From NCBI GenBank assembly GCA_028826165.1, contig JAPDFW010000055.1, positions 141,501 to 205,500 on the forward strand: 64,000 nucleotides of DNA, in the 5' to 3' direction. Of this stretch, positions 35,001 to 46,390 are shown piece by piece (position 1 is the stretch's first letter; each line of letters opens with the position of its first letter). The notes beneath the pieces were generated by a model that saw only the letters and a list, made by a program, of their open reading frames with translations, made no database searches and was not told where the DNA came from. A program made the position numbers and the translations under genes. The DNA is from Anaeramoeba ignava (taxonomy: Eukaryota > Metamonada > Anaeramoebidae).

Positions 35001-35658
35001 TAAAGTATCTTTTTTTTGTAATTAAAAAATTTAAATATTTTTTTTAAAATATAAAAACAATTATTTTGTTTTGTTTACATTCATTAACTTGAAATGAAGA
35101 TAAATAAACACTTGAAATCCATGTATCATGACCATATAAAACTTGAATAACTTGAGATTTTTCAATATCAAAAATTTCAATTATATTACTTTCTCCAACA
35201 GCAACAAATTTGAATAAATGATTTGGGATTTGTTTTATTATTTTAGGAGAACAAGAAAGTAAATTTGGGAATAATTTCAAGCATAATCCATCTTTAAATT
35301 TCCAAATTGCAACAAATCCATCAATTGAAACTTGAAAAATTTTTTTTTAAAAATACACATAAATAATTTTATATAAATTTTATATAAATAAATAATTATA
35401 TAAATAAAAAGTACCAGTAATAAATGATTTTTCAGAAAAATAAATAATTTCTATAATTGAAGTTATTTTTGAATTATGAGCTAATAAAAACATTTTTTTA
35501 ATAAATTGATTTTTAAAAAATTTCCATAAAATAACATTTCCATTTAAATCTCCTGTAATAAGATGAATAGAATTTTTAGATAATAATAAAGAAGAGATTG
35601 AATAAGAAAAAGAATTTAAATTTTTCCATAATAATAATTTAATTTTTGAATTTTCCAT
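32025..35658 (-). CDS. WDR7: WDR7 / rabconnectin-3 beta homologue
   Basis: Three exons (35415-35658, 35079-35330, 32025-35008) join in frame to 1159 aa. Introns are 84 and 70 nt, with donors GTACTT and GTAAAC. N-terminal WD40 repeats are clear (SIHLITGDLNGNVILWKF; YTLMISLGNDGKLCFWKF across an exon join; KFIISGDSSGSISLWKWEQ). A helical middle region follows, and C-terminal WD repeats (VIFYDLNNSKIEPLISYHKSNI, NVSFSPNGKLFASFSLDDKLL) match the end of WDR7 from memory. In animals WDR7 pairs with DMXL proteins to assemble and activate the V-ATPase. The start is taken at MENSKIK, 96 bp from the divergent NKAP gene. Confidence 0.82.
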
Positions 35659-35754
35659 TTTAACTAAAAAAATAAAAAATAAAAATATAAATAAAAAAAA
35701 AATGAAAAAATGAAATTTCATTTTTTTCCTTTTTTTAAAAAAATATTTATAAAA
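35659..35754. promoter_or_regulatory. Compact bidirectional promoter between WDR7 and NKAP
   Basis: 96 bp separate two opposite ATGs. The centre is a near-palindrome, AAAATGAAATTTCATTTTTT (about 35704-35727), which gives each gene one sense CATTTTT-type element. Confidence 0.55.
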
Positions 35755-36592
<838 letters not shown>

Positions 36593-36599
36593 TAAATAA

Positions 36600-36679
36600 A
36601 ACGAAAAAATTTTTTTTTTTTTTCATTTTTTTCCTTTCTTTTTTTTTTTAAAAATATTTCAATTAATTTTCTATTAAAA
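36600..36679 (+). promoter_or_regulatory. Rab32 promoter element
   Basis: TTTTTTTTTTTTTCATTTTTTTCC lies at about 36608-36633, followed by a T-rich tract and the ATG at 36680. The sense orientation of CATTTTT is the same as at other genes. Confidence 0.5.
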
Positions 36680-39600
36680 ATGTGTGCAGAAAAAATTGAT
36701 AAAGATGGTCAACTTTATAAAGTTATCGTTATTGGTTCATTTGCTTGTGGAAAAACAAGTATTATAAAAAGATTTACTGAAGGAGTTTTTACACCAAATT
36801 ATAAAATTGTAATTAAGAAAATTATTTATAAAATTATTTATAAAATTATTTATATAATTAAATATAAAATTATTTATAAAATTATTTATAAAATTAAATA
36901 TAAAATTATTTATAAAATTAATTATAAAATTATTTATAAAATTATTTATAAAATTATTTATAAAATTAAATATAAAATTATATATAAAATTATTTATAAA
37001 ATTATTTATAAAATTATTTATAAAATTATTTATAAAATTATTTATAAAATTAAATATAAAATTATTTATAAAATTATTTATAAAATTATTTATAAAATTA
37101 TTTATAAAATTATTTATAAAATTATTTATAAAATTATTTATAAAATTATTTATAAATTATTTATAAAATTATTTATAAAATTATTTATAAAATTAAATAT
37201 AAAATTATTTATAAAATTAATTATAAAATTATTTATAAAATTATTTATAAATTATTTATTAAATTATTTATAAAATTATTTATAAAATTAATTATAAAAT
37301 TATTTATAAAATTATTTATAAAATTATTTATAAAATTAATTATTAAATTATTTATAAAATTATTTATAAAATTATTTATAAAATTATTTATAAAATTAAT
37401 TATAAAATTATTTATAAAATTATTTATAAAATTATTTATAAAATTATTTATAAAATTAATTATAAAATTAATTATAAAATTATTTATAAAATTATTTATA
37501 AAATTAATTATAAAAATTATTTATAAAATTAATTATAAAATTATTTATAAAATTAATTATAAAATTATTTATAAAATTAAATATAAAATTATTTATAAAA
37601 TTATTTATAAAATTAAATTATTTATAAAATTAAATATAAAATTATTTATAAAATTATTTATAAAATTATTTATAAAATTATTTATAAAATTATTTATAAA
37701 ATTAATTATAAAATTATTTATTAAATTATTTATAAAATTATTTATAAAATTAAATATAAAATTAAATATAAAATTAAATATAAAATTAAATATAAAATTA
37801 TTTATAAAATTAAATATAAAATTATTTATAAAATTATTTATAAAATTAATTATAAAATTAATTATAAAATTAATTATAAAATTATTTATAAAATTATTTA
37901 TAAAATTAATTATAAAATTATTTATAAAATTATTTATAAAATTATTTATAAAATTATTTATAAAATTATTTATAAAATTAAATATAAAATTAATTATAAA
38001 ATTATTTATAAAATTATTTATAAAATTATTTATAAAATTATTTATAAAATTATTTATAAAATTAAATATAAAATTATTTATAAAATTATTTATAAAATTA
38101 TTTATAAAATTATTTATAAAATTATTTATAAAATTATTTATAAAATTATTTATAAAATTAAATATAAAATTATTTATAAAATTAAATATAAAATTATATA
38201 TAAAATTATTTATTAAATTATTTATTAAATTATTTATAAAATTATTTATAAAATTATTTATAAAATTATTTATTAAATTATTTATTAAATTATTTATAAA
38301 ATTATTTATAAAATTATTTATTAAATTATTTATAAAATTAAATATAAAATTATTTATAAAATTAATTATAAAATTATTTATAAAATTAATTATAAAATTA
38401 AATATAAAATTATTTATAAAATTATTTATAAAATTATTTATAAAATTATTTATTAAATTAAATATAAAATTAAATATAAAATTATTTATAAAATTATATA
38501 TAAAATTATTTATAAAATTATTTATAAAATTATTTATAAAATTATTTATAAAATTATTTATAAAATTATTTATAAAATTAAATATAAAATTATTTATAAA
38601 ATTAAATATAAAATTATATATAAAATTAAATATAAAATTAATTATAAAATTATATATAAAATTAAATATAAAATTAATTATAAAATTAAATATGAAATTA
38701 TTTATAAAATTATTTATAAAATTATTTATAAAATTATTTATAAAATTATTTATAAAATTATTTATAAAATTATTTATAAAATTATTTATTAAATTAAATA
38801 TTAAATTAAATATTAAATTATTTATAGAATTAAATATAAAATTAAATATAAAATTAATTATAAAAATTATTTATAAAATTAATTATAAAATTATTTATAA
38901 AATTAATTATAAAATTATTTATAAAATTATTTATAAAATTAATTATAAAATTAATTATAAAATTATTTATTAAATTATTTATAAAATTATTTATAAAATT
39001 ATTTATAAAATTAATTATTAAATTATTTATAAAATTATTTATAAAATTATTTATAAAATTAAATATAAAATTAATTATAAAATTATTTATAAAATTATTT
39101 ATAAAATTATTTATAAAATTATTTATAAAATTAATTATAAAATTATTTATTAAATTATTTATAAAATTAAATATAAAATTATTTATAAAATTAATTATAA
39201 AATTATTTATAAAAATTAAATATAAAATTATTTATAAAATTATATATAAAATTATTTATAAAATTAAATATAAAATTAAATATAAAATTATTTATAAAAT
39301 TATTTATAAAATTATTTATAAAATTATTTATAAAATTATTTATAAAATTAAATATAAAATTATTTATTAAATTAAATATAAAATTATTTATAAAATTATT
39401 TATAAAATTATTTATAAAATTATTTATAAAATTATTTATAAAATTATTTATAAAATTATTTATAAAATTATTTATTAAATTATTTATAAAATTATTTATA
39501 AAATTATTTATAAAATTATTTATAAAATTAAATATAAAATTATTTATAAAATTATTTATAAAATTATTTATAAAATTATTTATAAAATTATTTATTAAAT

Positions 39601-41286
39601 TATTTATAAAATTATATATAAAATTAAATATAAAATTATTTATAAAATTATATATAAAATTAAATATAAAATTATTTATAAAATTATATATAAAATTAAA
39701 TATAAAATTATTTATAAAATTATATATAAAATTAAATATAAAATTATTTATAAAATTATATATAAAATTATATATAAAATTATTTATAAATTTAATTATA
39801 AAATTGAAAAGACAATTGGTGTTGATTTTGCAGAAGCACAACTTACAAAAAATGGAAAAGAAATTACACTTCAATTATGGGATATTGCAGGTCATGAAAG
39901 ATTTGGAGCAATGACTAGAACATATTATAAAGAATCTTCAGCAGCAATTATAGTATTTGATTTAACTCGAGAAATGACACTTCATGAAGCAAAAAAAGTT
40001 TAATTTTCTTTTTAATTTTTCCAAAAAAAAATATTCAAATATAATTTTAATATTTATTTTGATTGATTTAATTTTATTTTAATTATTTATTTATTTAGTG
40101 GAGAGATGATGTTATGGATAAAGTTTTATTACCAAATAATGAACATGTTCCAATGATTTTATTAGCAAATAAAGTTATATCTCTTATTCCTCTTTTAATT
40201 TTTTAATTTTAATTAAAACATGATCCAAAAATTTTTTTAAAACAATATTTAATAGTGTGATCTTGAAAATCAACAAATTGAAGATGAACAAATTAATGAA
40301 TTTGCTGAAACTGAAGGATTTTTTAAATGGTTTATAAATTAAATTTCTTTTTCCAAAAAAAAACAACAAATTTATCAAAAAATTTTCTTTTATTATTTTT
40401 TTTATAAAAAAAAAGGTTTAAAACTTCAGCAAAAGATAATATTGGAATTGGTAAATTCAAGATGAAATTATTTATGAAATTATTTATAAAATTATTTATA
40501 AAATTAAATATAAAATTATTTATAAAATTATTTATAAAATTATTTATAAAATTAATTATAAAATTATTTATAAAATTATTTATTAAATTAAATATAAAAT
40601 TATTTATAAAATTATTAATAAAATTAAATATAAAATTAAATATAAAATTATTTATAAAATTATTTATAAAATTATTTATAAAATTATTTATAAAATTAAA
40701 TATAAAATTATTTATAAAATTATTTTATAAAATTATTAATAAAATTATTTATAAAATTAATTATAAAAATTATTTATAAAATTATTAATAAAATTAAATA
40801 TAAAATTCAAGATGAAATTATTTATAAAATTAAATATAAAATTAAATATAAAATTATTTATAAAATTATTTATAAAATTATTTATAAAATTAAATATAAA
40901 ATTATTTATTAAATTAAATATAAAATTAAATATAAAATTAAATATAAAATTAATTATAAAATTAATTATAAAATTATTTATAAAATTATTTATAAAATTA
41001 TTTATAAAATTATTTATAAAATTAAATATAAAATTAAATATAAAATTATTTATAAAATTATTTATAAAATTATTTATAAAATTATTTATAAAATTAATTA
41101 TAAAATTATTTATAAAATTAATTATAAAATTATAAAGATAATGCAATGAATTCTCTTGTTGATAAATTAATTGAACTTTCAATTGAAGCAAGAAAACCAA
41201 AAGAAAAAGATACAATCCAAATTCAAGATACAAGTTTAACTGATCAAAAAAATGAAAAAAAAAATCAAAAAACAGGATGTTGTTGA
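36680..41286 (+). CDS. Rab32/38-family small GTPase with giant repeat intron
   Basis: Six exons (36680-36808, 39812-39997, 40099-40173, 40256-40329, 40416-40450, 41138-41286) join in frame to 215 aa. Motifs: P-loop GSFACGKTS (residues 19-27), TIGVDF switch I, WDIAGHERFG (Rab32 family has IAG where other Rabs have TAG), TRTYYKES, LLANKCD, TSAKDN and C-terminal CC for prenylation. Residue 71 is His (codon 39893-39895) where the GTPase-assisting Gln is expected. Rab32 acts on mitochondria-associated, phagosomal and lysosome-related membranes. Introns 1 (3003 nt) and 5 (687 nt) are filled with the same 12-bp repeat; the other three are 82-101 nt. Confidence 0.92.
36825..39800. repeat. 12-bp AT minisatellite filling Rab32 intron 1
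   Basis: About 245 copies of a 12-bp unit with three main variants: TTATTTATAAAA, TTAAATATAAAA and TTAATTATAAAA. Long open frames on both strands inside it are artefacts of the period (multiple of three, no stops). The intron ends (GTAATT...GAAAAG) are not repetitive. Confidence 0.95.
40453..41130. repeat. The same 12-bp minisatellite in Rab32 intron 5
   Basis: About 55 copies of the same variants as intron 1. A 20-base segment from the intron's own 5' end (ATTCAAGATGAAATTATTTA, from about 40454) recurs at about 40805, so an internal piece of the intron was duplicated. Confidence 0.9.
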
Positions 41287-41926
41287 TTAAAAATACATTT
41301 TATCTTTCTTTCAATTTTCTTCTTTTTATCATTTTTTTAAATGAATTAAAATCATTCTTTTAAAAACAAAAAAAAAAACATACAAAAAAAAATCAATTAC
41401 AAAAAATAATTTCAAAATTAAAAAATTAATCAATTTTTAATTAATTACAAAAAACAAAACAAAACAAAACAAAACTTCTTTAAAAATCATTCTTTTTTTT
41501 TTTCAAATTTTCTTTTCTTTTCTTTTCTTTTTTTTCTCAATGAAGAAAAAAATTGATTTGAAATTTTTTATTTTTTAGAAATAATTTTTTATTTAATTCC
41601 ACTTTTTTTATTTCTTTTCTTTTATTTCTTCTTTCATTGATTTTGAGTTTATTTTTATAAATGAGGAAAAAATCAAAAAGAAAGTTGAGTTTTTTTTTTC
41701 TTTTTTTTTTGATTAAAATTATTTTAAAAAAAAAAAAAAAAAAAAAAGTGGAATAAAAAAAGTGGAATAAAAAAAATTATTTCAAATAAATAAAAAAAAT
41801 AAAAAATTAAAGATAACAAAATGATAGAATGGAAATCTGAGAGAAAAAATCAAAAAGAAAAAAGAGAAAAAATAATCAAAAAAAAAAATCAAAAAAAATT
41901 TTTTCATTTTTTTTTTTCGAATTTGA
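41287..41926. other. Intergenic, Rab32 3' flank and TOM1-like gene promoter
   Basis: Homopolymer-rich AT sequence with no coding frame. GTGGAATAAAAAAAGTGGAATAAA (about 41748-41771) and ATTCCACTTTTTT (about 41597) repeat the element seen after the 5S genes. TTTTTTCATTTTTTTTTTTCG (about 41899-41919) stands just before the next ATG as its promoter element. Confidence 0.5.
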
Positions 41927-44085
41927 ATGAGATTTGGTTCTATTGCTCAAATTTCTCATAAAGATAAAGTTCTTGGAACTGTTTCAGCTTTAAGTTCAAA
42001 TTCTTGGCAATTATTTCTTTTAAGTTCTCTTTATTTTTTATGTTGTATTTTTGGTTTTTTTGAATTATATCGAATTTTTAAAACATCTTATAAAAAGTAA
42101 AAAGAAATTTAATTAATTTAAAATGAATGAAAGTAATAAATATTTATTTATTTTTTAAATTTAAAGCAAAATAAAAAGCAAAAATAGTAAAAAATTAAAC
42201 TCAAAAATTTTCTTTTTTCGAGTTTCAATAATTTCAGTTACTTTTTGGTTATCTTTACAAAGAGCTTTATTAAATCTTATTCAACCAACAAATTTTATTT
42301 ATAAAAGCAATTATTTAATCAATTTATTTTATCTCAGATTACCTTTATATTTACAATTTTTAGAGTGACGAATCAAAAATCAAAATCAAAATTCAATTAA
42401 AATTCAATTAAAATTCAATCCAATTCAAAATTAAATTAAAATTAAATCAAAATCAAATCAAAATCAAATCAAATTAAATTAAATCAAAATTAAATCAAAA
42501 TCAAATCAAAATCAAATTAAAATCAAAATCAAATTCAAATCAAATTCAATTCAAAATTAAATCAAATTAAATTAAATTAAAATCAAAATTAAATTAAATC
42601 AAAATCAAATTAAATCAAAATCAAAATCAAAATCAAAATTAAATCAAAATTAAATCAAATTCAAAATCAAAATCAAAATCAAAAATCAAAATCAAAATCA
42701 AATTTAAAATCAAAAAAATCAAAATCAAATCAAAATTAAATTAAATTCAATTAAAATCCAAATCAAATCAAAAATCAAATTAAAATTAAATCAAATCAAA
42801 TCAAAATCAAAATCAAAATCAATTAAATCAATTTAAATCAAATCAAATTAAATCAAAATTAAATCAAATCAAATCAAAATTAAATCAAAACAAATCAAAA
42901 TCAAATAAAATCAAATCAAATTAAAATCAAATTTAAATCAAATCAAATAAAATCAAATCAAATCAAATCAAAATCAAAATCAAATTAAATCAAATCAAAT
43001 CAATTCAAAATTCAATTTAAATCAAAATTAAATCAAATCAAAATTCAATTAAAATCAAATCAAATCAAATCAAATCAAATTAAATTAAATTTAAATCAAA
43101 TTTAAATTTAAATCAAATCAAATCAAAATTAAATTAAAATTAAATCAAAATTAAATTCAATCAAATTTAAATCAAATCAAATTTAAATCAAATTTAAATT
43201 TAAATCAAATCAAATCAAAATCAAAATCAAAATCAAAATTAAAATTAAATCAAAATCAAAATTAAATCAAATTTAAATCAAATCAAAATTAAATCAAAAT
43301 CAAAATTAAATCAAATTCAAATTCAAATTAAATCAAATCAAATTCAATTTAAATCAAAATCAAATCAAAATCAAAATCAAAATCAAAATCAAATTAAATC
43401 AAAATCAAATTAAAATTAAAATTAAAATAGTTTGGTTCTGTGTATTTGGTTTATGTCAGCTCTTTTATATTCATATTACGAACAAGATCAACGTTTAAGT
43501 AAATTAGTTACACCTTTATTCACAGTTTTAATTGTTATAACATTTATACTTAATTTAGTAGCATGTGTTATTGATCCAGAAAATCAAGTTTTTAATTTTG
43601 TTTTTCATGGTTCAACTTTTACTTTATTAGTTATTCTTTTGACTTTTTTTGGAACGAAAATTTACAGAATTTTAATTCAATTCAATTTAAAATCAAAAAC
43701 AAGACTTAGAGCAAAAACATTCATGAATTTAGTTATTGTTATTAGTTCTTTGTTTATAATTCGCTCTATTTATGATATTGCAAATGCTGTTGATAATTCA
43801 ATTCCAAATTGGATAATGGATAATGATAAAAGATTTTTATTGATTCATCTTCTTTTTTATTTCTTTTTTGAAATTTTAATGATTGTTTTTTTAATTTCAA
43901 TGATTCATTGGAATATTTCAAAAGAAAAACAATATTCTCATCAAAAAGATATTTTAAAAGAAAATTTAAAACAAAAACAATCTTTATTACCAAATTATTC
44001 AGAAGATAATTTAACAACTGGTGATGAAATTTTTAGTGATTTTGATGATTTATCAAATGATTTATCAAATGATAAAAAATTTTGA
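41927..44085 (+). CDS. TOM1/TOM3/THH1-like multi-pass membrane protein
   Basis: Three exons (41927-42096, 42167-42364, 43431-44085) join in frame to 340 aa. About seven hydrophobic helices are seen: LFLLSSLYFLCCIFGFFELY; SIISVTFWLSLQRALLNLI; a segment across the exon 2/3 join; VTPLFTVLIVITFILNLVAC; FTLLVILLTFFGTKIYRIL; NLVIVISSLFIIRSIYDIAN; FEILMIVFLISMIHW. The helix order and the blocks RIFK, QRALLNL, YLRLP and FIIRSIYD recall the plant THH1/TOM1/TOM3 (DUF1084) family, whose members sit in vacuolar membranes, but identity is low. The cytosolic tail is acidic. Intron 2 is 1066 nt, with donor GTGACG and a filling of AATCAAA/AATTAAA repeats. Confidence 0.65.
42375..43425. repeat. AATCAAA/AATTAAA repeats filling intron 2
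   Basis: An irregular 5-7 bp array of AAATC, AAATT and AAAATC units. Differences are almost only C versus T. It lies wholly inside the intron 42365-43430. Confidence 0.9.
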
Positions 44086-44483
44086 ATTATTTTCTTTTTT
44101 ATAATCAATTTTTAATTGAAAACTTGTTGTTTTATTGTTTTGTTTTTTGTTTTTTGATTTTTGATTTTTGATTTTTGATTTTGAAAAAAAAAAGTGGAAT
44201 TTTCTTTTTCTTCCTCTTTTTTTTTTCTTTCTTTCTTTCTTTCTTTTCAACAAATAAATTAGTTTTCAATTTATTGATAATTAAAAAACTGTCAAAAATG
44301 ATTAATTTGTTTTAATTATTTTAGAAAGAAAAAAAATGGAAAAGAAAAAGAGAAAGAAAGAAAAGAATCATTTTCTCAATCATTTCTTTTCATTTCTTTT
44401 TATTTCTTTTTTCTGAATTTGATTTTGAATTGATTTTGATTTTGATTCTGAATTTGATTTTGAATTTGATTTTGATTTTGATT
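44086..44483. other. Intergenic between two convergent genes
   Basis: No gene seen. It contains TTTTGATTTT repeats, an AAAAAGTGGAATTTTC element at about 44190, a TTTC run (44225-44250) and purine-rich sequence at 44325-44370. Confidence 0.4.
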
Positions 44484-46325
44484 CTATTTATCAAAATTAC
44501 CCGAAATATAATTCCAAAGTTCTGGATTAAGATGAGATAATCTCTCTTTATTAACAAGAATAACAGGTTGATTGATAAATTCCTTTTTTGGAAAATAAAT
44601 TTGATGATTGGTGATATAAACATAAAATTGATTTTCTGGAAGTTTGTCTTTTTCTGTTGAAAGTTTCATATTAGTTAAATTAGAATAATATTCAATAATT
44701 GTTTGGTTTTCATATTCTTTAATTGTTTTTGTAAATAATGGATCTATTTTAGGAGAATGATTTGGATAATATTCTGGAGAAATTTGGATATAAAACAACT
44801 GTTTGTTTAATGAATAAATGATAAAATCAACAACAGGATGATCTCCAAAACATCGAATCAAAGTTCCTGGATTTAATTGTTTGATTTTCTCATTTTTGTT
44901 TTGTAAAATTTGAGAAGAAACTCCAATATGAAATGAGTTGTGAGATCTAAGATTTCCTGCTAAATCAACATTTGGCAAATCAATAAAAGTTAAAAAACCA
45001 GAATAAAAGATACTACCAACATATAATCCAAGTGAATAGAATCTTATTTCATAAAATAAAGTGAGAAGTTCAATAATTTGTGGAAATTCTCGATATATAT
45101 ATTCTGAAATTGCTTCAAATACCCATTCACAAATTGGTGAAAATCCAATTTTAGAATATCCTTGAAATAATCCAGCAACTTTCCAAATTTTTGGTAAATC
45201 ACCAACAGATTTGTTTAAAAATACTCTTTTGATGAAAGCCAATGCATTACGATCTTTATATAATTTTTGTGATTTTCTTTGTTCTATTTTTTGGAACACT
45301 TTCCAAACAATTTCTTGATAATGATTCTTTGTTTTTTGTTTTGCATCTTCAAGCCAATTAATTTGTTCATTTCTGTTTTGAAAAGCAATACTGATAAAAA
45401 AAAGAACTCTTGGAACTCTTCCAGTAATTTTTTCAAGATCTTGTTTAGGAAAATCATTGGGTAATTTCTTTAATGATTTGTAATTTTCTAAAATAGATTC
45501 AAATTCTTCTTCATTATAAACGTAAACTTCTCTATAAATAATGGGAAAATCCAATACATCAAATTTCCCGAAAGTTTGGAATTTAGAACTTATAGCCATA
45601 AGTAAAAATACATTTGAATTTGTGTAAAAATTTTTGAACTTATTTAAAAAATGTTTTTTTGGAGGTTTTTCATTCCATAAAGCATTCCATTCATCAACAA
45701 TAATTAATTTATGATATTCTTTAAATGAACCAGTCTTTAAAGCATAAATCACTTGTTTACATTTCTCAATAAGAAATTTCTTTTGATCTTCTGTGAGTAA
45801 ATTTGTTGATAAACTAATATTAAGATCATTTCTTTCCTTTTCAGAAAGTGAATCAAAAAACCATGTTCCATATCTATTCCATATATCTTTCAGAATTTGT
45901 TTTGCAGCTTCAAATTCTTCCATTTTTAAAAGTTCTTCAGTATTTGGAATATATAATACTATCCAATTTTTTAAATATGAGAAAAAAATTGCAGAATGAA
46001 AAAGAATGAATGATTTTCCAGCTCCTGATGATCCAATTAATATTGATTCTCCTCGTCCATTATTCTTGATTTTTTTGATTAATATTTGAGTTTGTTGTCT
46101 TATCAAAATTGGAAATAAATTTTCTTCTTTTTCACAATCAGAAAAAACATGAGGAAACATTGTAAATCTGTTTTGATCAATTAATACAACTTTATTTCTA
46201 TTTTTCTTTTTAATATGTTCCAAAATATTAATTTGTGTAATTTTTTCATTTTTAAATTGATTTTGTTGATTTTTAAATTGATTTAGTTGATTTTGTTGAT
46301 TATTTTTTTCAAATTTATTTTCCAT
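44484..46325 (-). CDS. P-loop ATPase plus nuclease-like domain, Crinkler-RHS type (tentative)
   Basis: A single exon of 613 aa. Gln/Asn-rich start, then Walker A GSSGAGKS (about residue 100) followed by FILFHSAIFF. Walker B is LIIVDEWNALW (about 215), with a sensor-like VFLLMAISS strand after it. A helical region follows, and a C-terminal alpha/beta domain has an Asp in HPVVDFIIYSLNKQLFYIQIS. An Asp some 15 residues before an 'hhQhS/T' strand, behind an RHS-like ATPase, is the layout of the CR (Crinkler-RHS) NTPase plus REase-fold proteins described by Aravind and colleagues. Those are linked to transposons, genome conflict and effectors. There is no signal peptide, so action inside the cell is likely. 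The family call rests on motif memory; a plain STAND-like ATPase is the alternative. Confidence 0.5.
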   Translation of the reverse strand: MENKFEKNNQQNQLNQFKNQQNQFKNEKITQINILEHIKKKNRNKVVLIDQNRFTMFPHVFSDCEKEENLFPILIRQQTQILIKKIKNNGRGESILIGSSGAGKSFILFHSAIFFSYLKNWIVLYIPNTEELLKMEEFEAAKQILKDIWNRYGTWFFDSLSEKERNDLNISLSTNLLTEDQKKFLIEKCKQVIYALKTGSFKEYHKLIIVDEWNALWNEKPPKKHFLNKFKNFYTNSNVFLLMAISSKFQTFGKFDVLDFPIIYREVYVYNEEEFESILENYKSLKKLPNDFPKQDLEKITGRVPRVLFFISIAFQNRNEQINWLEDAKQKTKNHYQEIVWKVFQKIEQRKSQKLYKDRNALAFIKRVFLNKSVGDLPKIWKVAGLFQGYSKIGFSPICEWVFEAISEYIYREFPQIIELLTLFYEIRFYSLGLYVGSIFYSGFLTFIDLPNVDLAGNLRSHNSFHIGVSSQILQNKNEKIKQLNPGTLIRCFGDHPVVDFIIYSLNKQLFYIQISPEYYPNHSPKIDPLFTKTIKEYENQTIIEYYSNLTNMKLSTEKDKLPENQFYVYITNHQIYFPKKEFINQPVILVNKERLSHLNPELWNYISGNFDK

Positions 46326-46390
46326 AAATTTAGTTTTAAATCAAAAAAAAATTTGAAAAATGAAAAATGAAAAATTTGATCAAATTTTCT
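46326..46390 (-). promoter_or_regulatory. CATTTTT promoter of the ATPase gene
   Basis: GAAAAATGAAAAATGAAAAATT (about 46353-46375) on the plus strand is a triple CATTTTT-type element in the sense direction, about 30-50 bases upstream of the ATG at 46325. Confidence 0.5.

Noticed and set aside
36825-39874. Long open frames on both strands in the Rab32 intron (KLFIKLFIK-type and NNFINNF-type proteins)
   Set aside because: The 12-bp period is a multiple of three and stop-free, so frames stay open by chance. They interrupt a clean Rab32 coding sequence at valid splice sites.
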